From NCBI GenBank assembly GCA_007130445.1, contig SLSM01000022.1, positions 1 through 7,656 of the forward strand: a stretch of DNA of 7,656 nucleotides. The letters run 5' to 3'. A program made the translations under genes and the position numbers. The stretch's first letter is position 1. Each line of letters begins with the position of its first letter. Under the pieces are notes generated by a model, which was not told the DNA's origin, did no database searches, and saw nothing but the letters and a program-made list of their open reading frames with translations. The DNA is from Trueperaceae bacterium. GTDB taxonomy: Bacteria; Deinococcota; Deinococci; Deinococcales; Trueperaceae. Below are positions 1 through 6,194 of the stretch, piece after piece.

Positions 1-667
1 CGATGTTGCCGTAGCTGATGTAGTCGACGCCGGCGATCGTGACGCGGCGCTCGCCGGTCAGGACCGGGTTGAGGGCGGCGTTGTTGGGGCCCGGCACGAG
101 CAGGCCGTTGTTGGCCAGGTCGGTGAAGAGCGTCCAGGCCTCGTCACCGAAGTTCTGGACGAAGATCGCCAGGAACTCCGCGGCGCTGCCCGAGAGGGTC
201 GGATCGGGCATGGTGATCGCGTCGGCCCACTCGGGGCCGAGCAGGTCGAACCAGCTCGTCGGGCGCTCGTCGTCGGCCACCTCCATGGTGTTGACGATGA
301 CCGCGAGCGCGGCGCCGGCCTGCGCGGCGAGGCCGCCCGTGTACCAGCCGTCGCGCAGGGCGGCGCGCTCGGGCGACTCGTACGGGGCGACGAACCCACG
401 CGTCGCGAGGTCCTGGCCCTCGCCCCAGCTGGCGAGCACGACCACGTCGGCGCGCGGGTTGCCGCGCTCCGCCTCGAGGCGGGCGAGCACGTCGCCGGAG
501 GTCGCCTGGTAGACCTCGACGGGGATGCCGGTGGCGGCGGTGAAGGCCTCGGCGAGCGCGTTGGCGAGGCCGCCGGGTCCGGCGGTGTAGAAGGTCACGG
601 GCTGCTGGGCGGCGGCGAGGCCGAGCAGGGCGACGAGGGCGAGCGTGACGAGCGAGCGGTGGATCAT
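1..667 (-). CDS. ABC importer periplasmic solute-binding protein (Fbp/Fut/Afu-like), C-terminus cut by window edge
   Basis: This is the extracytoplasmic receptor of an ABC importer, resembling the iron(III)/family 1 binding proteins (FbpA/FutA/AfuA group). The visible 222 residues begin with a Sec signal peptide: MIHR, a hydrophobic stretch of about 15 residues, then AAA-QQ with probable cleavage near residue 20. There is no lipobox cysteine, so a soluble periplasmic protein is expected. The mature part opens with PVTFYTAGPGG and continues with TSGDVLARLEAE (57-68), NPRADVV (70-76) and a hinge-like region at about 119-127, the usual order for this fold. The start at 667 follows AGGAGG (complement of 672-677) with a 4-base gap. 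It lies 17 bases downstream of the ATPase gene, so the two are almost certainly one operon. The frame is open at the left edge; the family is usually 320-350 residues, so about a third is missing. Iron as substrate is inferred from family resemblance only. Confidence 0.88.
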   Translation of the reverse strand, partial: MIHRSLVTLALVALLGLAAAQQPVTFYTAGPGGLANALAEAFTAATGIPVEVYQATSGDVLARLEAERGNPRADVVVLASWGEGQDLATRGFVAPYESPERAALRDGWYTGGLAAQAGAALAVIVNTMEVADDERPTSWFDLLGPEWADAITMPDPTLSGSAAEFLAIFVQNFGDEAWTLFTDLANNGLLVPGPNNAALNPVLTGERRVTIAGVDYISYGNI

Positions 668-684
668 GGTGCCTCCTGGGCGGG

Positions 685-1752
685 TCAGGCCGCGCGTGCG
701 GCCGCGGTGGACGGTTGATCGGGGAGCACGTGCAACGCCTCGGGCGGCACGTAGACGAAGATGGCGTCGCCGCTTGGCGGGTCCGGAACGGTCATGACGA
801 CCACGTCGTCGAGGCCGTCGACGCGTACGCGCAGGCGGTGACCGGCGGCGGCGTAGCGGTGGCCGACCACGCGACCACGCAACACGCCCGGCTCGCCGAC
901 GTTGCCGGTGCTGACGGGACGCAGCCGAGCGCTGGTGAAGCTCAGCGCCACGGGGCCGGTCGGCGCGCCGTCCGGGAGCTCGAGGATGCTGTCGCCGACG
1001 CGCGCTCGGCCGGGACGGTCGGACACGCCGCGCAGCACGTTCAGCCCGAGGAAGCGGGCGACGGCGAGCGAGGCGGGGCGCTCGAAGACGGTCTCGGGCG
1101 TGCCGATCTGGGCGACGCGGCCGTCCAGGAGCACGGCGACGCGGTCGGCGAGCTCGAAGGCGTCGTCGCGGTCGTGGGTGACGAGCACGGTGGTGATGCC
1201 GAGGTCGCGCAGCAGCGTGGCGAGCTCGCTGCGCACGCCGGCCCTGGTGTCGGGGTCGAGCGCCGAGAGCGGTTCGTCGAGCAGCAGGAGCTCGGGCTCG
1301 GCGACGATGGCGCGGGCCAGCGCGACGCGCTGCTGCTGACCGCCGGAGAGTTCGTTCGGTCGCCGCCGCTCGAAGCCGCTCAAGCCGACACGTGCCAGCG
1401 CCCGCTCGGCACGCTCGCGCGCCAGTGCACGTGGGACGCGGCGCCGCTCGAGTGGGAAGCGCACGTTGCCCTCGACGCGCATGTGGGGCCACAGGGCGTA
1501 GTCCTGGAACACCATGCCGAGACCGCGGCGTTCCGCCGGCAGCGCCAACAGGTCTCGGCCGCCGAGGGTGATGCGGCCGCCGGTCGGTTCGATCATCCCG
1601 GCGACGGCGGCGAGCAGCGTCGACTTGCCCGACCCTGACGGACCGAGCAGCGCCACGAGCTCGCCCGCGTGGACGGTGAGGTCGGCGCGTTCGAGCGCCA
1701 CCACGCTCCCGTAGCGATGATGCAAGGCGTCTACGACGAGGTCCGCGGCCAT
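685..1752 (-). CDS. ABC importer ATP-binding protein (FbpC/PotA-like) with C-terminal TOBE region
   Basis: This cytoplasmic ATPase subunit powers solute import; it is 355 residues, a normal length for FbpC/PotA/MalK-type subunits. All nucleotide-binding motifs are present: Walker A GPSGSGKST (37-45), Q-loop glutamine 83 in VFQDYALWPH, signature LSGGQ (135-139), Walker B LLLLDE (155-160) with catalytic Glu160, D-loop SALD, and switch His193 in VTHD. Residues from about 240 onward form a TOBE-like beta domain (GVLRGRVVGHRY, then ALSFTSARLRPV). The solute-binding protein gene follows after 17 bases, so this is the first visible gene of the operon; the permease presumably lies beyond the left edge. 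The ATG at 1752 has only a poorly placed GGAG two bases upstream, so the start is likely but not proved. The substrate is uncertain: iron(III) is the first guess, but polyamine, phosphonate and thiamine importers use very similar ATPases. Confidence 0.93.
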   Translation of the reverse strand: MAADLVVDALHHRYGSVVALERADLTVHAGELVALLGPSGSGKSTLLAAVAGMIEPTGGRITLGGRDLLALPAERRGLGMVFQDYALWPHMRVEGNVRFPLERRRVPRALARERAERALARVGLSGFERRRPNELSGGQQQRVALARAIVAEPELLLLDEPLSALDPDTRAGVRSELATLLRDLGITTVLVTHDRDDAFELADRVAVLLDGRVAQIGTPETVFERPASLAVARFLGLNVLRGVSDRPGRARVGDSILELPDGAPTGPVALSFTSARLRPVSTGNVGEPGVLRGRVVGHRYAAAGHRLRVRVDGLDDVVVMTVPDPPSGDAIFVYVPPEALHVLPDQPSTAAARAA

Positions 1753-1796
1753 CGCTCCGCAGCGTGTCAGCCGAATGTCATGGGACCGTCAGGGCG

Positions 1797-1842
1797 CGGT
1801 TCGGGCGCCACGGCCGCCACCTCGTCGACCGTCGCCGAACCG
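1797..1842. repeat. Inverted repeat in the divergent intergenic region
   Basis: CGGTTCGG (1797-1804) and its exact reverse complement CCGAACCG (1835-1842) are separated by 30 bases. They lie in the 165-base gap (1753-1917) between the minus-strand ABC ATPase and the plus-strand NAD(P)-binding protein. The gap contains no credible gene. The arms could be an operator or chance; an 8-bp repeat in GC-rich DNA is weak evidence, and it does not resemble an AT-rich Fur box. Confidence 0.25.
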
Positions 1843-1917
1843 TGGCCACTCGACCACGCTGTGCAGCGCAGGCCGCATACTGGCACCACGGCGCACTGCG
1901 CCGGATCGGAGGCAGGC

Positions 1918-2829
1918 ATGCATCTCGTGGTCGGTGCGACGGGACGGCTAGGGGGCGCCGTGGCGACCCACCTGCTGGCGCGCGGCGAGCGCGTACGGGT
2001 CTTGGTGCGGCCGCGCGACCCGGATCGGGACCAGGTCCGCGCGCTCACCCCGGAACGGTTGCTCGCGCTCGGCGCGGAGCTCGTCGAGGGCGACCTGACC
2101 CGACCGGACACCGTGGCGCGCGCCCTCGAGGGCGTACGCCGTGTGCTCAGCACGGCGTCGGCGACGAAGCGGGCCGGCCATGGCACGTTGGAGACGGTCG
2201 ACACCAAAGGAACCGACACCTTGGCGCGCGCCGCACGCACGGCCGGGGTACGCCAGTTCGTCTACGTGTCGGCGCACCTCGCCGATCCGGACGGCACGCG
2301 ACCGGTGCTGCGCGAGAAGGGGCTGGCCGAACGGGCGATCGCGGCGAGCGGGGTCCCTGCGACGGTGCTCAGACCCACGAAGTTCATGCAGGACTGGATC
2401 GGCGCGCTGCTCGTGCGCCAGCTGCGCGAGAGCGACTCGGCCGGCGCAGCGCGCGTCCAACTCGTGGGCAGCGGCGACGTGCCGGCGAGCTTCGTCGATG
2501 AGGACGACGTCGCGGCGCTTGCCGTCGCCGTCCTCGCTCGCGACGAGACGATCGGCGAGACCCTGACGTTGGCCACCGAGGTGGACACGTATCGCGGCCT
2601 GGTCGAGCGCATCCAGCGGCTCGCCGGTACGACCTTCGCCCTCGAGTCGGTCGCGGTCGGTGAACGCGTCACCACGCTCGAGGGGCCGCTGGCTGCGACC
2701 GTCACGGCGCTCCTGACGAGCGTCGCGACGTCTCCGCCCGACACCGTCACGACGCCCGACGTCGCCGCACGCTTCGGCCTGCGTTCGACCGGCATCGACG
2801 CGTTCCTGCGGCGGTCGCTCGCCGGTTGA
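1918..2829 (+). CDS. NmrA-like / atypical SDR NAD(P)-binding protein
   Basis: This 303-residue cytoplasmic protein has a Rossmann fold of the atypical short-chain dehydrogenase (NmrA/NAD(P)H-binding) group. The dinucleotide motif GATGRLGG (6-13) follows the first beta strand, with strand 2 RVRVLVRP ending in arginines that could hold the NADP phosphate. Next come LVEGDLTRPDTVARAL (strand 3 and helix), RRVLSTAS (strand 4) and VRQFVYVSA (strand 5). The usual catalytic YxxxK is not obvious, as is common in NmrA-like regulators and reductases; a lysine in LREKGLAERAI occupies the helix where many relatives have it. VPATVLRPTKFMQDW is typical of the subgroup. The start at 1918 is preceded by GGAGG (1908-1912) with a 5-base gap; the open frame extends further upstream, but that part does not look like protein. 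A CATACT at 1876-1881 may be the -10 box (weak). The true substrate cannot be read from the sequence. Confidence 0.88.
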   Translation: MHLVVGATGRLGGAVATHLLARGERVRVLVRPRDPDRDQVRALTPERLLALGAELVEGDLTRPDTVARALEGVRRVLSTASATKRAGHGTLETVDTKGTDTLARAARTAGVRQFVYVSAHLADPDGTRPVLREKGLAERAIAASGVPATVLRPTKFMQDWIGALLVRQLRESDSAGAARVQLVGSGDVPASFVDEDDVAALAVAVLARDETIGETLTLATEVDTYRGLVERIQRLAGTTFALESVAVGERVTTLEGPLAATVTALLTSVATSPPDTVTTPDVAARFGLRSTGIDAFLRRSLAG

Positions 2830-2842
2830 GCGAACCAGCGGT

Positions 2843-2874
2843 CGTGGCAGCGTCTCCCGAGACCACCTGCCACG
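2843..2874 (+). terminator. Strong two-part hairpin after the NAD(P)-binding protein gene
   Basis: The outer stem is CGTGGCAG (2843-2850) pairing with CTGCCACG (2867-2874). The inner stem is GTCTC (2852-2856) pairing with GAGAC (2859-2863). They are separated by a small 1x3 internal loop, for about 13 base pairs in total. The hairpin starts 13 bases after the stop codon and ends 14 bases before the -10-like box of the next gene. No T-run follows, so it could instead be an operator or an RNA-stability element. Confidence 0.45.
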
Positions 2875-2888
2875 CGCGTCGCAGTCGG

Positions 2889-2894
2889 TACCCT
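2889..2894 (+). promoter_or_regulatory. Leaderless-type -10 box (TACCCT) of the nitroreductase gene
   Basis: TACCCT fits the TAnnnT -10 pattern and ends five bases before the ATG at 2900. No Shine-Dalgarno sequence lies between them. This spacing would place transcription start at or next to the start codon, giving a leaderless mRNA. The same GGTACCCT-N5-ATG arrangement precedes the SGNH esterase gene on the other strand. No convincing -35 box is seen. Confidence 0.5.
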
Positions 2895-2899
2895 GCGCC

Positions 2900-3820
2900 A
2901 TGCCCACCGCCTCCGACGATCCCGTGCGTCAGGCCGCCGCCAGCGTCCTGGGCGACGCGGCGGCCGACGCCGTCCGTACCCTGGCCGAGCGCTCCCGCGG
3001 CGTGCTCCCCACCGTCCTCACCCACGCCAGCGTGCGCCACTTCGACCCCGATCCCGTGCCAGACGACGTCGTCGCTGCCCTCGAGGCGGCCCTCGTGCGC
3101 GGCCCGACCTCCTCGGCGCTGCACAGCTACGCGCACGTGCTGGTCCGCGACCCGGTGCGCAAGCGCCGCATGGCGCTGCTCGCCGGCGAGCAGCGCTGGA
3201 TCGACCAGGCGCCGCTGCTGATCGTCGGCTGCGCCGACCTGCGGCGCGCCCGCGAGGTGACCCACGCGCAGGGCTACCGCTACACCGCCCACGACCTGCG
3301 CATGCTGATCAGCGCCACGGCCGACCTCACCGTCGGACTCCAGAACGCGTCGCTGAGCGCGCAATCGCTCGGCTACGGCACGGTGCTGCTGGGCGGCGTC
3401 CTCAACGGCTCGCTCGAGATCGCCCAGGACCTGCGCCTCCCCGAGCGCGTCGTGCCCCTCGTGGGTCTCTCGGTCGGTCGACCCGCCGGTGGTCACTGGC
3501 CGGCGCCGCGACCCAGGTTGCCGCTCCCGCTGCTCGTCCACCACGAAGCGTGGACGCTCGACTCGGACGCTGAGGCGGCCCTCATCGACCACCACGACGC
3601 ACATACGCGAGCGGCACGCGACTTCGAAGGCCGCCGGATCCCCTGGTCCGAGATGGGCCTCGGTGGAGACGATCCGATCGCAGACGGCGCCTACGGCTGG
3701 CGCGAGCACACGGCCCGCAAGCAGGGGCGCGCCACCTGGGGTCCGCAGGGAGCCAAGGTCGACGTCGACCTGCCGGCGCAGGGCCTGCGGGTGCGCGGCA
3801 CGGGCGAGGTCGACGGCTGA
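2900..3820 (+). CDS. NfsA-like FMN-dependent nitroreductase / NAD(P)H flavin reductase
   Basis: This 306-residue protein belongs to the nitroreductase superfamily, in the NfsA/Frp branch: cytoplasmic FMN enzymes that reduce nitroaromatics, quinones or free flavin with NAD(P)H, normally as homodimers. Recognisable elements are the FMN-phosphate binding segment HASVRHFDPDPVPDD (42-56), PTSSALHSY (69-77; relatives have PSSxNxQ), WIDQAPLLIVGCAD (100-113), the central helix ATADLTVGLQNASLSAQSLGYGTVLLGGVLN (139-169), and the NfsA-type VGLSVGRPAGG...PRPRLPLPLLVHHE near 188-220. The length exceeds the typical 240-250 because of about 36 extra N-terminal residues and a longer C-terminal arm. ATG 2900 is chosen because a TAnnnT box sits just upstream, implying a leaderless transcript; an internal start closer to the conserved domain is possible. 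It lies 70 bases after the NAD(P)-binding protein gene, with a hairpin between them, so separate transcription is likely. Confidence 0.9.
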   Translation: MPTASDDPVRQAAASVLGDAAADAVRTLAERSRGVLPTVLTHASVRHFDPDPVPDDVVAALEAALVRGPTSSALHSYAHVLVRDPVRKRRMALLAGEQRWIDQAPLLIVGCADLRRAREVTHAQGYRYTAHDLRMLISATADLTVGLQNASLSAQSLGYGTVLLGGVLNGSLEIAQDLRLPERVVPLVGLSVGRPAGGHWPAPRPRLPLPLLVHHEAWTLDSDAEAALIDHHDAHTRAARDFEGRRIPWSEMGLGGDDPIADGAYGWREHTARKQGRATWGPQGAKVDVDLPAQGLRVRGTGEVDG

Positions 3821-3827
3821 CGTACCG

Positions 3828-4535
3828 TCAGGGCCTTCGGCCCTGCCCGGGCGGTCCAGGCTGATCGTCGTCCGAGTGCTCGTCGGCGCCTCGTTCGCCA
3901 CCCGGCTGTGGCGCGGCTGAGCCCGGCACGCCGCCATCGCGGGCCCCGCCCGGGCCGTGTGCGGGCGGTCCATCCGGTCGTCCAGGTGTCGAGTCGGGCG
4001 GGCCAGGCTCCCTCGGTGGATCAGGCGCGACGGGCGGCGCGGCTGGCGTGTGAGGCGAGCCGGCGGGACGGTCGGCCGGACCTCCGACCGGTGGAGCCGG
4101 AACGGGGCCCACGGGAGCCGGCATTGCGCCGGCCTCGCCCACGTCCGGCGTTGCGTCCCGTTCGGACCCAGGCGCGCCCGCGGGCAGGTGGACGTACGCC
4201 GAGTCGACCACGTCGATCGCCTCGACGAACACCTCGACGAACCCTGATCGGGTTGCGATGTCGCGCAGGTCGACGAACTCGAGCAAGACGGTGCCCTGCG
4301 TGACCACGACGTCGTGCACCACGACCTCGCCAGCGCTCGTCACGATCACCAACCGAGCGAAGCCCTGGTACGACGCGATCACGTCGAGGACGAAGGTCTC
4401 GCCAGCATGGCTGCGCCCGACGCCGACGATCACCCCGTCGCCGTCGGTCACGAACATGCTCGCGTCCGGCGGGAATGTGACGGCCAGCGCGATGCTCAGG
4501 AGCGCGGCGCAGGCGACCGCGATCACGATGCGCAT
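3828..4535 (-). CDS. Secreted protein with beta-rich domain and long Pro/Gly-rich tail, function unknown
   Basis: I do not recognise this 235-residue protein. It starts with a clear signal peptide (MRIVIAVACAALLSIALA, cleavage near residue 18), so it is exported. Residues about 20-118 alternate hydrophobic and polar residues like a small beta-sandwich (VIVGVGRSHAGETFVLDV, then ARLVIVTSAGEVVVHDVVV, VLLEFVDL, FVEVFVEAIDVVD). Residues about 119-235 are low-complexity, rich in Pro, Gly, Ala and Asp, with PAPP and PxxP runs, an acidic patch EHSDDDQ and a basic QGRRP end; this looks like a flexible wall- or surface-spanning tail. ATG 4535 is preceded by GGGAGG (complement of 4541-4546) with a 5-base gap, which decides it over the in-frame ATG nine codons upstream. 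It follows the kinase remnant after 47 bases and may share a transcript with the response regulator. A regulatory link is inference only. Confidence 0.75.
   Translation of the reverse strand: MRIVIAVACAALLSIALAVTFPPDASMFVTDGDGVIVGVGRSHAGETFVLDVIASYQGFARLVIVTSAGEVVVHDVVVTQGTVLLEFVDLRDIATRSGFVEVFVEAIDVVDSAYVHLPAGAPGSERDATPDVGEAGAMPAPVGPVPAPPVGGPADRPAGSPHTPAAPPVAPDPPREPGPPDSTPGRPDGPPAHGPGGARDGGVPGSAAPQPGGERGADEHSDDDQPGPPGQGRRP
3829..3845. terminator. Hairpin between convergent genes
   Basis: CAGGGCC (3829-3835) and GGCCCTG (3839-3845) form a perfect 7-bp stem around TTC. The hairpin sits eight bases after the nitroreductase stop and overlaps the stop codon of the convergent minus-strand gene. 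That position suits a shared bidirectional terminator. A T-tract is absent on both sides, so the call rests on position and stem strength. Confidence 0.45.
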
Positions 4536-4547
4536 CTCAACCTCCCT

Positions 4548-4575
4548 GCGCCGGCAAGGCATGCCTCGGCGGCGC
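4548..4575 (-). promoter_or_regulatory. Hairpin directly upstream of the secreted-protein ribosome binding site
   Basis: Outer arms GCGCCG (4548-4553) and CGGCGC (4570-4575) are exact reverse complements, with the 10-base palindrome AGGCATGCCT (4557-4566) between them. In the minus-strand mRNA the structure ends one base before the GGGAGG ribosome site of the secreted protein and begins seven bases after the kinase-remnant stop. It could control translation, protect the mRNA end, or end upstream transcription. A TAGATT at the complement of 4585-4590, inside the remnant's end, could serve as a separate -10 box. Confidence 0.3.
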
Positions 4576-4582
4576 TACGCCT

Positions 4583-4776
4583 TCAATCTACGGTACCTCC
4601 GGCCGTTTCGGACACGACAACGCGCACATCCTCCTCGTCCGTGAGGCGCGTATCGACGTCAGGAAGGGCCGCCTCCATGGTGGTTCCGGACGGCGAGCTG
4701 GCGGCGACGCGCACGCTACCGCCATGGACGCGGACGACGTGACGAGCATCACAGCGACCCGCGCGCGGAGCCTCAC
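4583..4776 (-). pseudogene. Remnant of a sensor histidine kinase (large internal deletion plus frame change)
   Basis: Two out-of-frame pieces of one histidine kinase seem to be joined here. The first piece begins with GTG at 4776, overlapping the regulator's TGA in a GTGA junction, the usual coupling of a regulator and kinase. It reads VRLRARVAVMLV, a typical kinase N-terminus leading into a first membrane helix. From about 4747 another frame reads ARHVVRVHGGSVRVAASS followed by SGTTMEAALPD. This matches the last part of the HATPase domain (ARxIVxxHGGxVxVxS then the GTTFxxxLP motif), and ends at a TGA at 4583. The transmembrane, sensor, HAMP, phospho-histidine, N and G1 boxes are all absent. 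The second frame has no start codon between 4776 and the conserved segment; the first frame stops at 4588. The break lies at about 4740-4760. The identification rests on motif reading; a complete kinase would be 350-480 residues. Confidence 0.7.
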
Positions 4777-5462
4777 GATCGGTGCGGTCGGACCACGTAA
4801 CCGAGCCCACGAACGGTCTCGATCACGTGCTCGAGTCCGTGCTCCGCGAGTCGGCCGCGCAGGCGCGACACCAGCACCTCTACTGCGTTCGAGGCGGGCG
4901 CCTGATCCCCGTACAGGGTGCGCTCGAGCTCAGGGCGAGCGTGCACACGCCCCTGCCTCGTCGTGAGCAGCGTCAGGAGCCGCAGCTCGGAGGCGGAGAG
5001 CGCCACGGTGGTACCGCCCACGGTGCAGCGTTGGAGGTGGGTCGAGACCTCGAGCGGACCCCACACGAGCGTCCCCGTCTCGCTGCGGCGGCGTAGCTGC
5101 GCGTGCACCCTGGCCAACAGCTCGTCCATGTCGAACGGCTTGGCGAGGTAATCGACCGCTCCGGCGTACAGACCTGCGACGCGGCTCGCGACGTCTGCCC
5201 TGGCCGTGAGCATGAGGACATCGACGCCCGCGCCGTCGGCGCTCAAGGCGCGAGCGACGTCGAGCCCGTCCATGTCGGGGAGGTTCAAGTCGAGCACCAC
5301 GAGATCGAACGGCTCGCTCGCGATCGCGTCGAGGGCGGCACGTCCCGTGCCGACCACGATCGTGGCGTAGGCGTGGGACAACTCGTCGTCGAGCACGCGC
5401 GCCAAGGCGATGTCGTCCTCGACGATCAGGATTCGCGGACGGTCCACGCCCCATGCTCGCAC
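4773..5462 (-). CDS. OmpR/PhoB-family two-component response regulator
   Basis: This is a 229-residue DNA-binding regulator, the normal length for the family. The receiver domain (about 10-122) has the acidic pair Asp16-Asp17 (VEDD), phospho-acceptor Asp58 (LVVLDLNLPDMDG), switch Thr86 (MLTAR) and Lys108 (LAKPF). The winged helix (about 132-226) has LSASELRLLTLL (155-166), the recognition helix around NAVEVLVSRLRGRL (192-205) and TVRGLGYVV (216-224). The protein therefore looks fully functional. The GTG at 5462 has no clear Shine-Dalgarno site; a second GTG five codons in (5447) is an equally plausible start, as the conserved part begins at RPRILIVEDD. Its stop overlaps the start of a destroyed sensor kinase, so it is now probably an orphan needing phosphate from another kinase or acting without it. 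It lies 37 bases after the SGNH esterase gene, and the secreted protein may be in the same transcript. Confidence 0.93.
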   Translation of the reverse strand: MRAWGVDRPRILIVEDDIALARVLDDELSHAYATIVVGTGRAALDAIASEPFDLVVLDLNLPDMDGLDVARALSADGAGVDVLMLTARADVASRVAGLYAGAVDYLAKPFDMDELLARVHAQLRRRSETGTLVWGPLEVSTHLQRCTVGGTTVALSASELRLLTLLTTRQGRVHARPELERTLYGDQAPASNAVEVLVSRLRGRLAEHGLEHVIETVRGLGYVVRPHRS

Positions 5463-5499
5463 ACCGTGCGGCCCGGACGCACGCAGGCTCGAGACGGCG

Positions 5500-6183
5500 C
5501 TACACGGATTCGGCGTCCCGAGCCGCGACGCTCCGCACCGCCTCGGCCACGGCGCTTCCGAGCGCCAGGTGGGCCTCCGGTGACCAGTGGATCATGTCGA
5601 CGTCGCTGCTGCGCAGGTGCGCACCGGCGTCGAGGAAGACGGCGCCGCGTTGCCGCGCGACGCGCGCGTAGTGGCGCGCGAACTCGAGCGACCGAGAGCG
5701 CGCGTCGCGCCATGCCGCAGCGCGCTCCGCGAACGCCTCGGGGTCGCGCTCGGCCAGGGCCCGGCCGGACTCGATCGGCGGGGGTGCGACCAGGACGACG
5801 GCCGGCGGTCGTCCGTCCGGTCCGGCGCGGCTGGCGAGGGCGCGATCGACCACGACCCCGGCGCCGTCGGCGATCTCCGGCGCGCTGGCGCCGAAGCGCG
5901 TCTTGAGGTCGTTGGTCCCGAGCACGATCGCGATCACGTCGACGGGCGCCGCGCTGGCGAGCACGGGGCCGAGGTGTCTGACGCCAGCGAGGTCACCCAT
6001 CGGGTCCTCGAAGACGGTGGTGCGTCCGTTCAGGCCCGCCTCGACCACGCTCCATCCGGCGCCGAGCGCGGCGGCTGCAGCGCCTGGCCAGCGCACACAG
6101 CGCGGGTAGCGCCGGCCGCTGAGCGGGTCGAAGCCCCAGGTGTTGGAGTCGCCGAAGCAGAGCAGGGTTCGTGGCTCGCTCAT
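5500..6183 (-). CDS. SGNH/GDSL-type esterase or acyltransferase, arylesterase-like
   Basis: This 227-residue hydrolase shows all SGNH blocks in order. Block I is LLCFGDSNTWG with nucleophile Ser13; block II is EAGLNGRTT with oxyanion-hole Gly50 and possibly Asn52; block III is VLGTNDLK with Asn91; block V is DMIHW with catalytic Asp196 and His199. CFGDSNTWGFDP, RWPG, the NGRTT segment, LGTND-K and the PPP loop are arranged as in the arylesterase/acyltransferase group that includes the Mycobacterium smegmatis acyltransferase MsAcT. No signal peptide is present, so it should be cytoplasmic and act on small acyl esters. ATG 6183 is chosen over an open-frame extension of 120 residues, which is an arginine-rich shadow of the toxin gene. 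A TACCCT box lies five bases upstream with no ribosome site, suggesting a leaderless transcript. The physiological substrate is unknown. Confidence 0.92.
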   Translation of the reverse strand: MSEPRTLLCFGDSNTWGFDPLSGRRYPRCVRWPGAAAAALGAGWSVVEAGLNGRTTVFEDPMGDLAGVRHLGPVLASAAPVDVIAIVLGTNDLKTRFGASAPEIADGAGVVVDRALASRAGPDGRPPAVVLVAPPPIESGRALAERDPEAFAERAAAWRDARSRSLEFARHYARVARQRGAVFLDAGAHLRSSDVDMIHWSPEAHLALGSAVAEAVRSVAARDAESV

Positions 6184-6188
6184 GGCTG

Positions 6189-6194
6189 AGGGTA
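6189..6194 (-). promoter_or_regulatory. Leaderless-type -10 box (TACCCT) of the SGNH esterase gene
   Basis: On the minus strand, GGTACCCT is followed by CAGCC and the ATG at 6183. The box, spacing and the gcc before ATG match the nitroreductase start on the opposite strand (GGTACCCT, GCGCC, ATG). No Shine-Dalgarno sequence is available between box and start, so translation of a leaderless mRNA is the simplest reading. Confidence 0.5.

Noticed and set aside
39..512. Plus-strand open frame of 157 residues at the left end
   Set aside because: It is antisense to the solute-binding protein, is rich in Arg, Ser and Ala as GC-rich shadows are, and has no recognisable motif.
715..1638. Plus-strand open frame of 307 residues opposite the ABC ATPase
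   Set aside because: The minus strand here encodes a complete set of ABC ATPase motifs; the opposite frame has no domain and a shadow-like composition.
1669..1917. Extension of the NAD(P)-binding protein frame upstream of 1918
   Set aside because: The added residues overlap the divergent ATPase start, show no fold signal, and the ATG at 1918 has a good ribosome site directly before the GATGRLGG strand.
2747..3973. Long minus-strand open frame of 408 residues across the nitroreductase
   Set aside because: It is a shadow of the well-supported nitroreductase; its sequence is Arg/Ala/Gly/Val rich without motifs and it runs across the gene boundaries.
4588..4776. A genuine small protein of 62 residues starting at the GTG overlapping the regulator stop
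   Set aside because: After the first dozen codons the frame becomes a shadow of the kinase C-terminal motif read in another frame, which fits a frameshifted remnant better than a real small gene.
5465..5483. Stem CGTGCG/CGCACG between the SGNH esterase and response regulator genes
   Set aside because: It is only 6 bp with a 7-base loop and no T-run, so it is too weak in this base composition to call a terminator.
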